From positions 58,591,739 through 58,655,738 of the forward strand of contig CM068584.1 of NCBI GenBank assembly GCA_035048485.1: a DNA stretch of 64,000 nt, written 5' to 3'. The translations under genes and the position numbers were made by a program. This document shows, in pieces, positions 1 through 11,017 of this stretch (positions are counted from its first letter, which is position 1; every line of letters begins with the position of its first letter). The stretch comes from Pteria penguin. Its lineage: Eukaryota > Mollusca > Bivalvia > Pterioida > Pteriidae. The notes below the pieces were generated by a model. That model was not told where the DNA came from. It did no database searches and saw only the letters and a program-made list of their open reading frames with translations.

Positions 1-510
1 AGAACTAAAGTCTCATAACATACATTTCGTAACCAAAGAACCGACCAATAACAGACTTCCTTTGGTTACATGACATACTGTAGATGTGGCAAAGGGGTTA
101 GATCATGGCAACACATATCATAGTGCGTCTGCTGCAACAGTATTTTTCCACTTTTTAACTCAGAAAATTTTTCGGACTGACAATGTTCTGTCCAGACTGA
201 CAAGTTTGTGTCAAGTGTCAGTCCGAATGATTGACAGCCCAAGAAAGATTTCAAGAACTCTGACGTGATAAAAAAAAATCCTGTGTATCAAGAAGTCTGC
301 AGTATAATATGATGCTTTGTTTCTTACAGCCTTTTACCACACACTGTACAGTGTACATGATCTACAGTGACAGGCTTGTATCCTCCTACACATGCTTTGT
401 GTACCTGTAAAATGGTTAGCTGCCTGTCGGAACAAATTATTGGACTTCAGCCTGACATTACAGTTTTTATTGGCGACAGAACAGCAAAAGGACTATGATC
501 GATTCAGAGG
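1..510 (+). other. Leader of the BEL/Pao relic, possible LTR and primer-binding site
   Basis: No coding sequence is recognised here. At 471-484 the sequence TGGCGACAGAACAG resembles the primer-binding site that follows the 5' LTR in many BEL/Pao elements, and the gag-like reading frame begins about 30 bases later. An upstream LTR is therefore possible, but its start cannot be placed, and no matching 3' copy was seen downstream. Confidence 0.3.
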
Positions 511-1530
511 TTGTGATGGAACTACTCGACGTCGACCCGTTAACATCATCACGAATTCGTCCCTTGTCAGAGAGAGGTAAAGAATTGTATGCACAAAATT
601 ATGTGATAGTTATCATGACAATGTAGAGTCGTCATGGAAAGATATAGAGGAATTCACTTCCACTCTTGATGAGTTACCTAAAAAGAAAGATACAGAAGAC
701 ACGTTATCACGTCTTTATGCCGCCTTTTGCGAAAAGTCTGAAACATTAAACATTCATTAACCTTCACCTCAACGTACAGCAGTGAGTCATCAAGATCTTG
801 AAGTTCTTACGTGTTATAAACGTTAGACGTATAAAAATAGACCGTTTAAATCATTGCGATCGGGGAGATACAGAAACTGTACGGTCATCATGTAGCTCTC
901 GATCTAGTCGCTCTTGATCTAGTCGATTATTAATGATGCGTGCTAAAACCGAGGCTACTTAGGCTGAGGCGGCCTACGCACTGAAGGAAGTAGAAATCCG
1001 TAAACAACAATTCGAACTCCAAGCTAAGCTTGATACATTGACAGTCCAAAAGAAGGTGGCCGCTTCTGAGGCTGAGTTAAAAGTTTTGGAGGAGGAATCA
1101 ACCGGTATTACAAACATGTCTGTAGGAGACCTTCCTATAGAACCTACAGCACAAAGAACTGCTTCTTATGTTGAAGATCAATCCTCTATAAAGGAACCTA
1201 GTGTTAATGGTTCACCTTCGGAACCTCAAAACCGTCAAATTGCTCCATATTCCACACAGTCTATACAGGTAAACCTTTACCTGAAGGGTTTAAATTATTG
1301 AAACAGAGAAATTTGTGCTTTCCTTGTTGTACACCTACTAAGTATAAAAGGAAGGATTGTTCTGAAAAAAAAATACAGTATAAGATTTGTCAGAGCAGCA
1401 ATCATGTGACAGTCTTGCACGACGATGGCGGGGAGTCGCAAAATACAGCAATCACAAATGCACGTCCGCGAGCTAATACCAAATGCACAGAAATTTGTGA
1501 GGAAGCAACTGCGGAAAATCGTGCGTTAAA
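511..1530 (+). pseudogene. BEL/Pao retrotransposon gag relic
   Basis: Broken gag-like reading frame of a BEL/Pao retrotransposon; gag is the structural protein that packages the RNA. An N-terminal stretch from about 511 contains the phrase RPLSERGKELY. A glutamate/lysine-rich coiled coil follows around 970-1100 (VEIRKQQFELQAKLDTL, in a frame joined to the next open stretch). A cysteine/histidine cluster at about 1312-1425 (CFPCC, then KICQSSNHVTVLH) fits the two-part zinc knuckle of this group. Stops and frame changes near 580, 765, 825, 958 and 1300 show that it is not functional. It runs directly into the pol-like part. The family call rests on the coiled coil, the knuckle and the pol motifs that follow. 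Confidence 0.6.
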
Positions 1531-2339
1531 ATGTTGCCGGTAACCTTACATAATGGCACCCAATATAAAGATATCTATGCTATGCTCAACGACCAAAGCA
1601 TTAGAACTTTTGCGAAAAGGGAACTTTTTGATCAGTTTGACAAATCTCCGTCAGCTGAATTCTTACTGGCCTCGTGCTCAGGTGAAATGACTTCGTATGG
1701 AAGAATCGCTCATGATTTAGTCATGGAATCCAACTAGGATGACCTAACCTCCCGTGCTTGAATGTCACAATTTACCTGAAAACTATATTGAAATTCCTAC
1801 ACCTGATGTTGCGAGGTATTACACTCATCTCAATGATATTGCCTCCAAGATTATGCCTCTCGATAAGTCTTGTATTTTTAGGCAGAGATCTCTTACTGGA
1901 TCACCATATCCTTGATCAAAGCATTTGCACAAATGATCCTACCTTACCGTTTGCTCGGCAGACTCCATTGGTTGGACTGTTATAGGTGACCTGTGTTTAT
2001 CGGTAAACATGCACCTCGTTTCTCAAATACCTATAAGACATTCATATCAACAACTGACCGTGCATCGATTCTAGAGCCTTACCCCCAAGTTCTACAGATC
2101 AAGGAACATTTTCTCATAGATGATTTATTTGAATGCTCCAAAGAGGACAAGATAGGTACATCAGTTGATGATTGCAAGTTTATGGACTTAACGGACAAGG
2201 AAATGCACCTAGGACCAGAAAATCAATGGATCGCCCCTTTACCGTTTGTAACACCACGTAAGCAAGTTTCCAGACAATTTCAACCAAGCGCTAACACGTG
2301 TCCTTATGACAAGGAACCAAGAGTTCAACTTTCTTGAAA
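1531..2339 (+). pseudogene. BEL/Pao pol relic: protease and start of the polymerase region
   Basis: Follows the gag relic in the usual gag-pol order. The first stretch carries YAMLNDQSIRTFAKRELFD, which resembles the BEL/Pao protease region (normally a D-S/D-Q-S motif). At about 1870-1985 the phrase LGRDLLLDHHILDQS and then PFARQTPL, with a glycine/tryptophan phrase in another frame, match the conserved end of this region. At 2060-2260 the phrases DLTDKEMHLGPENQWIAP and LPFVTPRKQ match the block just before the reverse transcriptase. The reading frame changes at about 1740 and 1990. Homology stops near 2270-2340, before any reverse-transcriptase motif, where a different element begins. Inactive relic. 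Confidence 0.65.
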
Positions 2340-2935
2340 TCCTGAACAATTGAATAATTTGAAACAGAAAACTTAGGAATCAACGGAGGATTGGGCAGAC
2401 CGAGTTCTTCACTTTGCTGTACGTGCCTTTTTCGATTTGCTTGAGGATTATATGTACAAACAGACAATAAAACATAAAACGCTTGCCATGGCTGCCTTGA
2501 TAGTGGTTAGAATCAGTGGAGCGTGTGACTGATAAAAGCAAACGTTTTCAATTTAATCACAAAAGCATTTATACTGGTAGAAAAGAAATAAAAGATTTGT
2601 ATGTTAGTAATTCTGAGTCAGATGTGAGTGATGATGCTGATGACACTAAATCCATGAAAGTCAAAGTACAGAATCTTAGTTGTTAGAGTTGTAGAGAGAG
2701 GAAAGTGAGGTGAAGGATAGCACGAGATCCATAGCTAAAAATTTAGAGTAATAACCATCCAGACCGCAAGGAGTACCAGTTGCTAGGAGTCCTATGAGGT
2801 CAAGGTCACCATCTCCTGTACTGGTAAATGTTTTATTTGCTATGGTCAAGGTCATTTTGCAAGGGATTGCCCAAAAAGAATGCAGGTAATAAAGGGGCAA
2901 AACCAGTTTCCTTTAAAATGATTTAAACGACAAGG
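2340..2935 (+). pseudogene. Ty3/gypsy-type gag relic with CCHC zinc knuckle
   Basis: A second, unrelated retroelement starts here. At about 2376-2470 the phrase ESTEDWADRV, followed by RAFFDLLEDYMYKQ, matches the gag core of invertebrate Ty3/gypsy elements (usually ESLEDWADRVL). An acidic, serine-rich stretch (SNSESDVSDDADD) lies at 2605-2645. A classic nucleic-acid-binding knuckle lies at 2828-2870: CFICYGQGHFARDC, spacing C-x2-C-x4-H-x4-C. Several stops and frame changes (about 2375, 2530, 2685, 2740) break it. The retropepsin and TatD parts continue on the same strand, so this is read as the first third of one element. Confidence 0.6.
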
Positions 2936-3400
2936 GATTAGGTCAGATGTACACCTTAACTTGATCTGGGAGAACGACGGTCTACAGGGTGATGGAAATC
3001 CATTATCACTAATAATTAGACAGTTGAAATCAACGTCAAATCTGAAGGTACCTGTGTTGATACATGGTAAAGCAATATAGGGTATTATTGATACTGCCTC
3101 AGAAGTTACTATTATCTCAGATCAATTATATTCTCTATTACCAAATAAACCTAAAGTGGTTAAAGAAATTACTTTGTAGGGAAGGGATATGTCTATGAAT
3201 GATATTTACTTGAACCAATAAATATTGAAATTAAAGGTTTAAGTTTCAAAACACAATTATACGTAGGACCTCTCGAGGATACTATGTTGATTGGTTTAGA
3301 TTTTATGACAAAACATCAGGCTATGGTTGCTATGAAACATGGTCAATTAAGCTTACAAGGTCATTATATACCATTCATAGACAATATAAATGATTCTGTA
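2936..3400 (+). pseudogene. Retropepsin (aspartic protease) relic
   Basis: Retroviral-type aspartic protease domain that would cut the element's own polyprotein. The active-site loop reads IIDTASEVTIIS at about 3084-3119. The catalytic Asp-Thr is kept, but the usual glycine of D-T/S-G is alanine. The flap and C-terminal signature are present: a hydrophobic strand (FKTQLYVGPLED) and then MLIGLDFMTKHQA at 3284-3322, with the I-G-x-D-F motif typical of Ty3/gypsy proteases. In-frame stops near 3079, 3178 and 3220 inactivate it. It joins without a gap to the long open stretch that leads to the TatD domain. Confidence 0.65.
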
Positions 3401-4030
3401 GTACAATCGGAAGAGTTGGTGGTTGATATAGAGGTAAAGACTATTCCTTTGGAGGAGACAACCCAGAATGTAGAAGGACAAGTGACTGAAGTGACGGATG
3501 TTGGTGTAGTCGAGGACGTCAGCGGTGTGACTGATGATTCTGAGCATGTTGATGTCAGAACCGTGACAACTAACAGTCAATCACTATCAATGACTGTAAG
3601 TATGGAGTATTCAAGGCTAACGGATTTTCCAAGTGGGAGTAGTCAACCAACTGCCAAAGTTCCAACTATTGAGGGCGAGTCCATTGTGTATAGTCCCTTG
3701 CTATGGTGTAATTCTGCCGACAAGAGGATAAAGCGGCATGTGACCAACAAACTTTTTCATCGTCAGATGCGAGCTGTTGCCAGTGCTCCTGCCATGTTGG
3801 ATAACCAATTTCGTACTCTCAGTTGGCTTATCCGAGCAGCTTTTGGAAGAAATGGTACTTTTGAGGAAGCTGTAGAATGGATCAATAGGGACAGCAAGGT
3901 TTTGCAGGGAGCAGCTTTGATAGACATCCATATTGCCACATTTCATCAAGCATGCGAATATTTGAAGATCTATGCCCGTATTGAGTTCAATCTTCATCCG
4001 GTGAACTCACCAGCGGCTTTACTGTTCTAA
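3284..4030 (+). CDS. End of retropepsin plus acidic linker and unknown helical domain (248 aa open frame)
   Basis: Longest open stretch of the left-hand element. Residues 1-40 are the end of the protease. Residues 45-125 form an acidic, valine- and threonine-rich linker with no motif I know (many V-D-V and V-T-D phrases). Residues 130-245 look like a compact, mostly helical domain with many tryptophans and aromatics (LSWLIRAAFGRNGTFEEAVEW, then FHQACEYLKIYARIEFNLHP). A similar segment precedes the TatD domain in mollusc TATDN2-like proteins as I remember them. The frame ends in a stop at 4028-4030, and coding seems to resume after a frame change at about 4040. Confidence 0.5.
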   Translation: MLIGLDFMTKHQAMVAMKHGQLSLQGHYIPFIDNINDSVVQSEELVVDIEVKTIPLEETTQNVEGQVTEVTDVGVVEDVSGVTDDSEHVDVRTVTTNSQSLSMTVSMEYSRLTDFPSGSSQPTAKVPTIEGESIVYSPLLWCNSADKRIKRHVTNKLFHRQMRAVASAPAMLDNQFRTLSWLIRAAFGRNGTFEEAVEWINRDSKVLQGAALIDIHIATFHQACEYLKIYARIEFNLHPVNSPAALLF

Positions 4031-5037
4031 AGGTGTGTTCTGGGACTGCTTACACCGTGTACGCAGAGTAAATGTGACCAGTTCAGATATCTGGAAAGCA
4101 GTAGAGTGAAGATGGTACCAGTTTCTTCATCCCAAGCAACAATCCCTTTTGTACCCCCTGATATAGAAGAACTTGTAGTCATAGGTGACGTGGTCTCAGA
4201 TGAAGAAGATGTGCCAGGCTCTGTCATTCAAAAACCCCAGGCCTTTGACAGTCACTTTCATCTGGATCGTGCCAGTCAAAAGATTTGGAGGTCTACCAGG
4301 TGTCATACTGTGGAAGATTTAATTGCTCATGGCCGAAAGTAGGGATTGTCGCAGCCAAATATTGATGTGGAGCTGGTGGGAGGAATCGTGGTGTTTAGCG
4401 AACCCAGGTCGTACCCAGATTTGAATTTCACTTTGGAGGGTCCTTGGAGAGTTGCTATAGGCGTGCATCCCAGGCATTATGACGCCCTCACCATGGAACG
4501 TGCCATTGTGCTGAAACGTTTGTTGGATCATCGAAAGGTCGTAGCATTGGAAGAATGTGGTTTGGACTATACCATCCATCCAAACCACTAGTCCGAGGAG
4601 GAGGTGTTTCAGAAGATGCTACGATTAGCAAGACCTGATCAACCTTTGGTGGTGCACTTACGTGGAACGCAAGGGGGTGTCTATGGATCAAGTGTCAACG
4701 CCCTTGGGATGATGTTCATGGAGGATTTATGTCCATTGTTTCATAGGGAAAGAGAGTGTGGTGAGAGCTTGGCTGCACAAGTTCCCAAATGTTTATTCTG
4801 GTGTGACTGCAATCAAGTTCTTCGACGAAGAGCAAGTCAAGGGGCTACAAGCAATTCCAAAACATAAGTTACTGTTGGAGACGGATGAACCATATTTCCC
4901 AGTCGGAGCAACCTCCATCAGTACTCCAGCCTCCATTGGAGATGTTGCAGCCTTTGCCGCTGATCATTTAGACATAAGGATCAATGAGCTTATTGATCAG
5001 ACCACTTTCAATGCTAAAAGTTTATATAAGTTGTAAT
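4031..5037 (+). pseudogene. TatD-type metal-dependent nuclease domain (TATDN2-like), broken
   Basis: TatD enzymes are TIM-barrel metal-dependent nucleases acting on DNA or RNA ends. All ligand motifs can be read in order: H-x-H in FDSHFHLD (4244-4267), the glutamate in VALEECGLDY (about 4540-4569), a histidine in PLVVHLRG (about 4640-4664), a histidine in VHCF (about 4724-4735, in the frame that continues to the end) and the aspartate in LLLETDEPYF (about 4868-4897). The end of the fold (FNAKSLYKL) sits just before the stop at 5034-5036. Stops at 4340-4342 and 4589-4591 and a frame change between about 4665 and 4720 inactivate it. It lies directly downstream of gag and retropepsin and upstream of a candidate LTR, which suggests that it is part of that element. 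The TatD call is strong; membership of the element is inference. Confidence 0.75.
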
Positions 5038-5337
5038 GTTTGATTAGTGGTAAATTGAATTGGGTATAAATGGAGTAAAAATAATTTTATAATGTAATTT
5101 CGGAAAGTTTAAAATTGTATTATTTAATGTCTAAAGTTTTTTTGATAGGCTGGGAAATTTTATCGTATTTTCTATATGTAATTTTGTTGTGAAAATGTTC
5201 CTAGTTTATCAGTGGTGCCTTATGTATATAACTGGGGTTTTTTTAATATTTATGTATTAACTTCATATTATATCTTTGGAAATTATAGTTTAATTTCATA
5301 TTTTTGTTACCGTATTAGTTTTTAAAATGGGGAGGAG
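5038..5337 (+). other. AT-rich 3' region and polypurine tract of the gag-protease-TatD element
   Basis: AT-rich and without a gene. It ends in a purine-rich run at 5324-5337 (AAAATGGGGAGGAG) immediately before TGTGGT. This is the arrangement of a polypurine tract and the start of a 3' LTR in Ty3/gypsy elements, where the tract primes plus-strand synthesis. Confidence 0.5.
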
Positions 5338-5640
5338 TGTGGTATGAACTGGTTTTTATCCGAGTTGTATCACCGGAAGTTTATATTTTATTCGGAGTTC
5401 TATGGTTTTTCGGTGTTTGTTGTGTTAGTCCTTGTTTTCATATATTTTGTTTGAGTTCAGTTCGTGTTTTGCCATTGATAGCAGTAGACGTCTTGTGTCC
5501 ATTACTATAATATTTATCCAGTTAGCTACTGTGCCAAGTCACACCTAATTAGTAAGTACTATTTGTAGTATACACAGTCTACAACAGTTCTGTCGTTACC
5601 TTGCATGTCAGCTATACGCATGATCGACAAGGGCTCTGCA
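5338..5640 (+). mobile_element. Candidate 3' LTR of the gag-protease-TatD element
   Basis: Begins TGTGGTATGAACTGG directly after the polypurine tract. TG starts and CA ends are usual for LTRs, and possible CA ends lie between about 5584 and 5640. No second copy of this sequence was seen at the left of the element, so the 5' LTR is either missing or outside the window. The right boundary is uncertain. Confidence 0.45.
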
Positions 5641-6855
5641 TAAAGGGTAATTCAATAAAAATAACGGCACTTTGCTTACTTTACGAAAAATGCGGTAATA
5701 AACGCTAGGTAGTAAATTATCACATTTGCTATTTACTTGGATCGGTATTATCCATATATTAAATCAACAGAAATAAATTACCGCCGTGGAGTCCCAGTTG
5801 TACGACAGTTTGGGTCAATGCAAATACACCACAGATGTCGCTACGTTATTGAATCAACATATTTGTTTCCGCGTGAAATCCGCCAGCACCGTGAAATTTG
5901 CCAGTGCGCATGGGCAACCATCATGTCAACAACCCCTGTGAAATTTGCCAGGCTAATTTAAAGTTGATTTATTCCTGTTATTTTAATAACAGTAATAATT
6001 AATAATTTACTATTGACAGTATAAAGCAATCTATAATACAGATTCAATTTGAGTAGTCATTGAATAATCTAATGTTAAATAAGCCTTTTTTTTAATGAAA
6101 TGCATATGTATACCTTACTTTCACTTCGAACGTCGATTCTGCTCAAACTATGCGTTTGCAAAACTCCGATGGTCTACCGCTCGAGGTTTTATTCAAACCT
6201 TTGGTATTCTCACCAACTCGTTCTGATTCCTTTTTACATATTTTTCATGTCTTATACATATTTGTTATTCATTTTGACGAAATACGGCTAGCGAGCCCTC
6301 GAACACGCGATCGGAAAAAATCAATCAGGCTAAGTCTACGTCTATCGTAGAGACCTAAACTCAGGGCCGCAAAACCTCAACCAATCTAGTGCGCTACCGA
6401 TTAATAAAAAAAACCCCAGAGTTTTGATTCACTTTATAGGTTCAGTTCTCCATCGTCAGTGCAGTTTGAATTTTAAGGGACCACCATTGACAGGCTAGGA
6501 TTAAAGAGACTTAACTATTAAAGGCATGCAGCAATCAATTCATTCAGCATGTTCAGGACAAAAAGCCCAGATACAACCTTAAACTTAATACTGCTTCTTA
6601 TGGGGGAGAGGGCATTATCAGGTTCAAGGATGTATCGGGGCTCTGTGGTTCAGGAAGTTAGAATTAAAGGTATGTGATGTCCTTCTTCAGATGTCTTGAC
6701 TATAGTACCATTCCTTTGGGTGAGTGACAATATAAACATTAAATGGCATCTGCAGAGCTACAGTTCCCTAATATAAACAATATATACCGACACACAACAG
6801 CAGGTTTCAGCGAAGTCCAGATTGTTCACTTGTAAGATGGGTTGACTGCTGTTTG
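5641..6855. other. No gene recognised
   Basis: AT-rich sequence without a convincing reading frame. A 14-base phrase (GTGAAATTTGCCAG) occurs twice, at about 5892 and 5938. Nothing else stands out. Confidence 0.5.
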
Positions 6856-6856
6856 C

Positions 6857-7860
6857 TTATATTTTATGCCCCCCCCCCCTTATTTCTAACAATTGACTTG
6901 TGTGAATATCCTTCAATCTTTCTATTAATTCCGGTACTTTCGAAACTTTCCCATCCCCTAATATTTTAATTTTATGATTCATGCTTTTGCAGTTATTGTT
7001 CTTCCAGTTCGGTGGTGTAATTGAATTTTCTTGACAAGGACTGAAAATCTTTTCTTCAATTGCTGGTAATAATTTTTTAGTAATGTAGTTATTTTCCTCC
7101 AATTCAAATTGTTCTACAAGTTCAATTTGGCGTTCTAACTATGAAATAGTGGACCAGGAGTGCAAAAGTCCTGTTGAACCAAATATTGCTTTGATTATTT
7201 TGCTTCTTTTATCTTCTGGGATATTTTGACTTGACAAGTGTATTTGAGCGTTTTCCTTTAAATGATTCGTGCAAAGAATATGTTCTGATGACGGAAATGA
7301 GGTTCTTATAGCATTTATCAACGGGTGTTCTTCGTCAGTTCCGAATACTATTTTTTTCGACTGGAATGTTTACACCGGGGCTTTATGTCAGATATGCCCG
7401 TCCCAATGAAGAAAAAGAAGGCCCTAACATGGTAGGAGATGTTGTACCTTTCCTAATTAAATTGAAATTTTTATATACCATTGCCGTCAAGAAACAAGAC
7501 CCCAAGTTAAATGTTCTATCAATTTTAAATATACTGTCTGTTGTCGTACACCTTTTCATGTCTTCCATTTGTTCGTCCGTATACGTAATTGAGGGTGGTT
7601 TATTGTCGTTATTTGCTACTACGCTCGTTATAAAATCGTTCCTTGCAAAGAATTTAAAATAGACTGGATGTCCTCAACCAAATTGTTTTATACTGTGGTT
7701 TATCTTCTTTTTCCTTTCTATATTTTACGATCTTGATAACCTTCAGTTGTAGTAAATTTTCTGGATCTGCTTTCTCTAAATCTTTAGCAATGATCGATGG
7801 TTTTTTGTTATGAGCTAGTCCGTCGTTTATAATTGCTTTTTGTACTAGTGCCATATTAGG
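6857..7860 (-). pseudogene. MULE-type (Mutator-like) transposase relic
   Basis: Minus-strand relic of a Mutator-like DDE transposase. The N-terminal part (7854 down to about 7660) is lysine-rich and helical. The core reads FKIDRTFNLGSCFLTA (about 7480-7530), the region of the first catalytic aspartate, followed by LGPSFSSLGRAYLT. A second block reads EEHPLINAIRTSFPSSEHI and LCTNHLKENA (about 7230-7330), normally the second acidic site and the Cys/His pair that follows it. The C-terminal signature WKNNNCKSMNHKIK lies at about 6970-7020. Frame changes near 7140, 7340-7380 and 7650 show decay. The same motif order occurs in multicopy MULE proteins of molluscs. No terminal inverted repeats were found. 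Confidence 0.6.
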
Positions 7861-9113
7861 CCTACATATACTTAAAATAAAATACTAAATAAAATATGAT
7901 GAAATGTTTTGAGATTTAAAAATAATTTACTCGATAATTTTGTCTTTATATGTACACTTAAATCTAAAGGCAGGTAAATAGAAAGGTTAAAATACTTGAA
8001 TACTTATTTGTAACATTAATAATAGGTACTCGTAATTAATTTCCATTTACACGCAACCAATGAATGCCCAAAGAAAATTGTGATTATTTACTTGCGATTG
8101 TCTAAACCAATGGAATGAATACATGATGGTAAACACCACACCCACAAAAAACCCAATGAAAAGGAAATATGATAAATTACATCACGCTCAAAGAAACGTT
8201 GTCTAAAGATTATACAATGCAATAATAATAATACGATAAACCAGGGTTAAAAAAAAAATAAATGAAAAATAAAATTGTAAATATACCTTATTAACTACCA
8301 GTATTGATTACAACGGTTTAAAATACCAATAACAATTAATAAGATCTATGAGTTCTCATTTCATTCATACATATAAATGGAATTGTCTTCCTTTGAAAAT
8401 GTCAATCAACATAGCTGTGTAGAATTTAAGAGTGAATAAATTCGCTCTCTGTTGTTAATACTTAGTGTATCGGATCTAAATTTCCCAATTAGGTTTATTT
8501 GATTATTATTTATTGACTGATATAAAATTTTACGCATAAAACCCCTGACAAACACCTTTGGCGTATGGCTTAAAGTAGTCTGACTGGTATATGGTGGCAG
8601 TGTCATACAACAGATTATTGCCATAGCAGAGCCCTGAAGGACATAAAATCATATATAAGTAACTATATATGACAAATTATTTAAACACACCACATTTTAC
8701 AGTGATCAAGTTATGATGCTTGAAAATTTACTTGTCAAATACTTAATTTCTTGACATTATTGCATTTGGGTTAATTATTATAGCTAGTAGCTGGAAATTT
8801 AACATTAAAGTCCTAGTGGTTTATTTTCAATTATTTTTATATATCTGGCTAGTGGCAGATCTATAGATACTCAGCCTCCCTTAATGCAAACACTTTTCCT
8901 CAATCCTTTACTTTCCCACCATATAGCTTTCTTCCTTACATCTAAAATGTTCCTGTAATTCTTAGTTTTGTACACTTCTATAGTAAAATGAAATACTGTT
9001 TTGTGTGAATGTGTTTATTGATGCAAGGTACATGAGCTGATGAGTGTGACAATATATAAATTATAAGAAACATATGCATGCACACGGGCATATGTGTATA
9101 AACATTTGTAATA
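7861..9113. other. No gene recognised
   Basis: AT-rich sequence with short open frames only. The minus-strand frame at 8406-8624 has no recognisable domain and is probably chance. Confidence 0.5.
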
Positions 9114-9197
9114 TGAAGAGACATAACTTGTCGAAATGTGCATATGGTGCACAAAATTAAAAGGTATATATTTTCTATATTTATATATATATATATC
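9114..9197 (+). repeat. Dispersed repeat, copy 1 of a 70-bp element followed by TA microsatellite
   Basis: The stretch from GAAGAGACATAACTTGTCG to the phrase AAAAGGTATATAT recurs almost unchanged at 26220-26290, inside a different repeat. Here it ends in a short (TA)n run. Confidence 0.6.
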
Positions 9198-9716
9198 TAA
9201 TATACAATCAAACATTTTATCCTCATGTTTGTAATATACCGGTAATCTTGCTAATCATAATTAGATATTTGTATGTCATTTTATGTGTTACTTATTATGT
9301 AATCTGCGTGAATGACTGTAATAGAGGGTGTATATTGGTATAAATATCATTTTGATATATTTAATGATAAATTTAACCTCGTACATTTATTCTTCAATTT
9401 AAATTTGGATGAACTGTATATACATGTATCTCAATATTCATTATACCATTAACTTTATATCTGTAATTTATTATATAATCTAGGACAGAGCTTAGCCTAA
9501 TATATACACCTTGTTGCTCAATCCAGTAACATAACTATTGTGTCATATATATCAAAATGTAACTTTTCAAAAATACATACTGTTTAAATCAATAGCTACT
9601 TAATTAGGAAGTGGGTAATATAAGAAGGTATGCATGCGCAGTTCAACAGAAGTAACTCTCTGTTTTAAAGCTTTTTAAACCATAGGTTCGCATATTGTAG
9701 GTAAATTTGTTTCCAA

Positions 9717-9994
9717 GCCGGCGTGACCTAGTGGTATCGCGTCGGACTCCTGATCGGGAGGCTGGGGTTCGAGTCCCGCTCTGGTCATGCCGGTGTTCTG
9801 TCTTTCGGATGAGACAGTAAAAACCGAGGCCCCGTGTCGTGGTATGCATGGCACGTTAAAGATTCCTCACTGCTTCGGGTGGGTCCGTTGCAAAGGTCAA
9901 AATTTGTATGCCCCGCATCAGGCAGATGCCGTCACCATATACGTGAAATATTCGTGGTGTGACGTAAAACCAAAAAATCAATCAATCAATCAAT
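9717..9994 (+). mobile_element. tRNA-derived SINE, family A, full length
   Basis: Complete SINE. The tRNA-like head begins GCCGGCGTGACCTAG, with a B-box-like GGTTCGAGTCCCGC. Next is the shared body (TCTTTCGGATGAGACAG, then CTCACTGCTTCGGGTGGGTC and ATATACGTGAAATATTCGTG), and then an (ATCA)n tail. Near-identical target-site duplications flank it: TAAATTTGTTTCC at 9702-9714 and TAAATTTGTTCC at 9995-10006. Confidence 0.9.
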
Positions 9995-10009
9995 TAAATT
10001 TGTTCCTAA

Positions 10010-11010
10010 AACTCTTTTGATTATATATATAAGCCTAAAACATATTTTGAAAAAGCCCTTGCAAATGTTGTGATCAAATTCATCGTATTAAGTGAGATCC
10101 GGCTGTCTAACACGCGATATTTATAAACAGAATTTTTACAACCAACTTATCACGTGATCTAATTCGGACGTCGCATCATGAAGGGCGAGGTAAATAAACT
10201 TGACGAGTACCTTTAAAAATCTGCATTCAAGTCTGCAAAAGTTAATGTTTACTGAAATTGTTTTTTTCTCTTGGAGTCTCCCTTCGTCGTATTTGTTTTA
10301 ATTAAACTGCGCATGCGCGAAGTCAGGTTACGGTTGTATTTACGGAATACCCTCTTTATTTACGAAGCATTTTCTTTTTATTTTGAAGCAACAAAAGATG
10401 TTAGTAACGCAAAGTCAAAAACCTCAGCCATACAAGATTCGGCTATTTTTAAATTATACCGAATTGTAGGGTATACGACTTTAAGAATATTGATTTTAGT
10501 TTGAAAAATGATATTTAGCCTAACTTCTTTGAAAATAACATTTTTTCTTGTACAGCTTTCTAAAGTTTGCCTATATTAGTTTAGATTGTTGATACACACC
10601 AGAGATATATATTTATACAATACTATACTACTGCTTTTAGTATGAATAAAATTAATTGGATCATTACTTCTTGAACTGTTATATACAAGTCATGACTGTT
10701 ACTTTTTTCATTGATCATGTCATATAAAAATCTTTTAATTAGTACTAACATGCATTAATGCATCTGGCTTCATATATGAAGGTAAGCACCATAAGATGAA
10801 AACAGTTAATGATTTGGTAATAAAACGATTTTTGACTGAAAGAAAAACACAGGCATTTATCCTATTCTAAATCTTTTGCCTTGGGAGTATTGGTCCAGTT
10901 CATGGACAAACATCTATTATCTTATCAAAAGTACTATTACAGAAAATGAATGATGACGTTTTAATTATATTCCAATATCGCTGAACTTTAATTGTCACAT
11001 TAATAAATTG
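10010..11010. other. No gene recognised
   Basis: AT-rich and without a supported feature. Short frames such as that at 10271-10504 show no domain. Confidence 0.5.
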
Positions 11011-11017
11011 TGTTTTA

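Noticed and set aside
3353..3997. Minus-strand open frames opposite the protease-TatD element
   Set aside because: They lie opposite a frame with clear domain motifs and show no motifs of their own.
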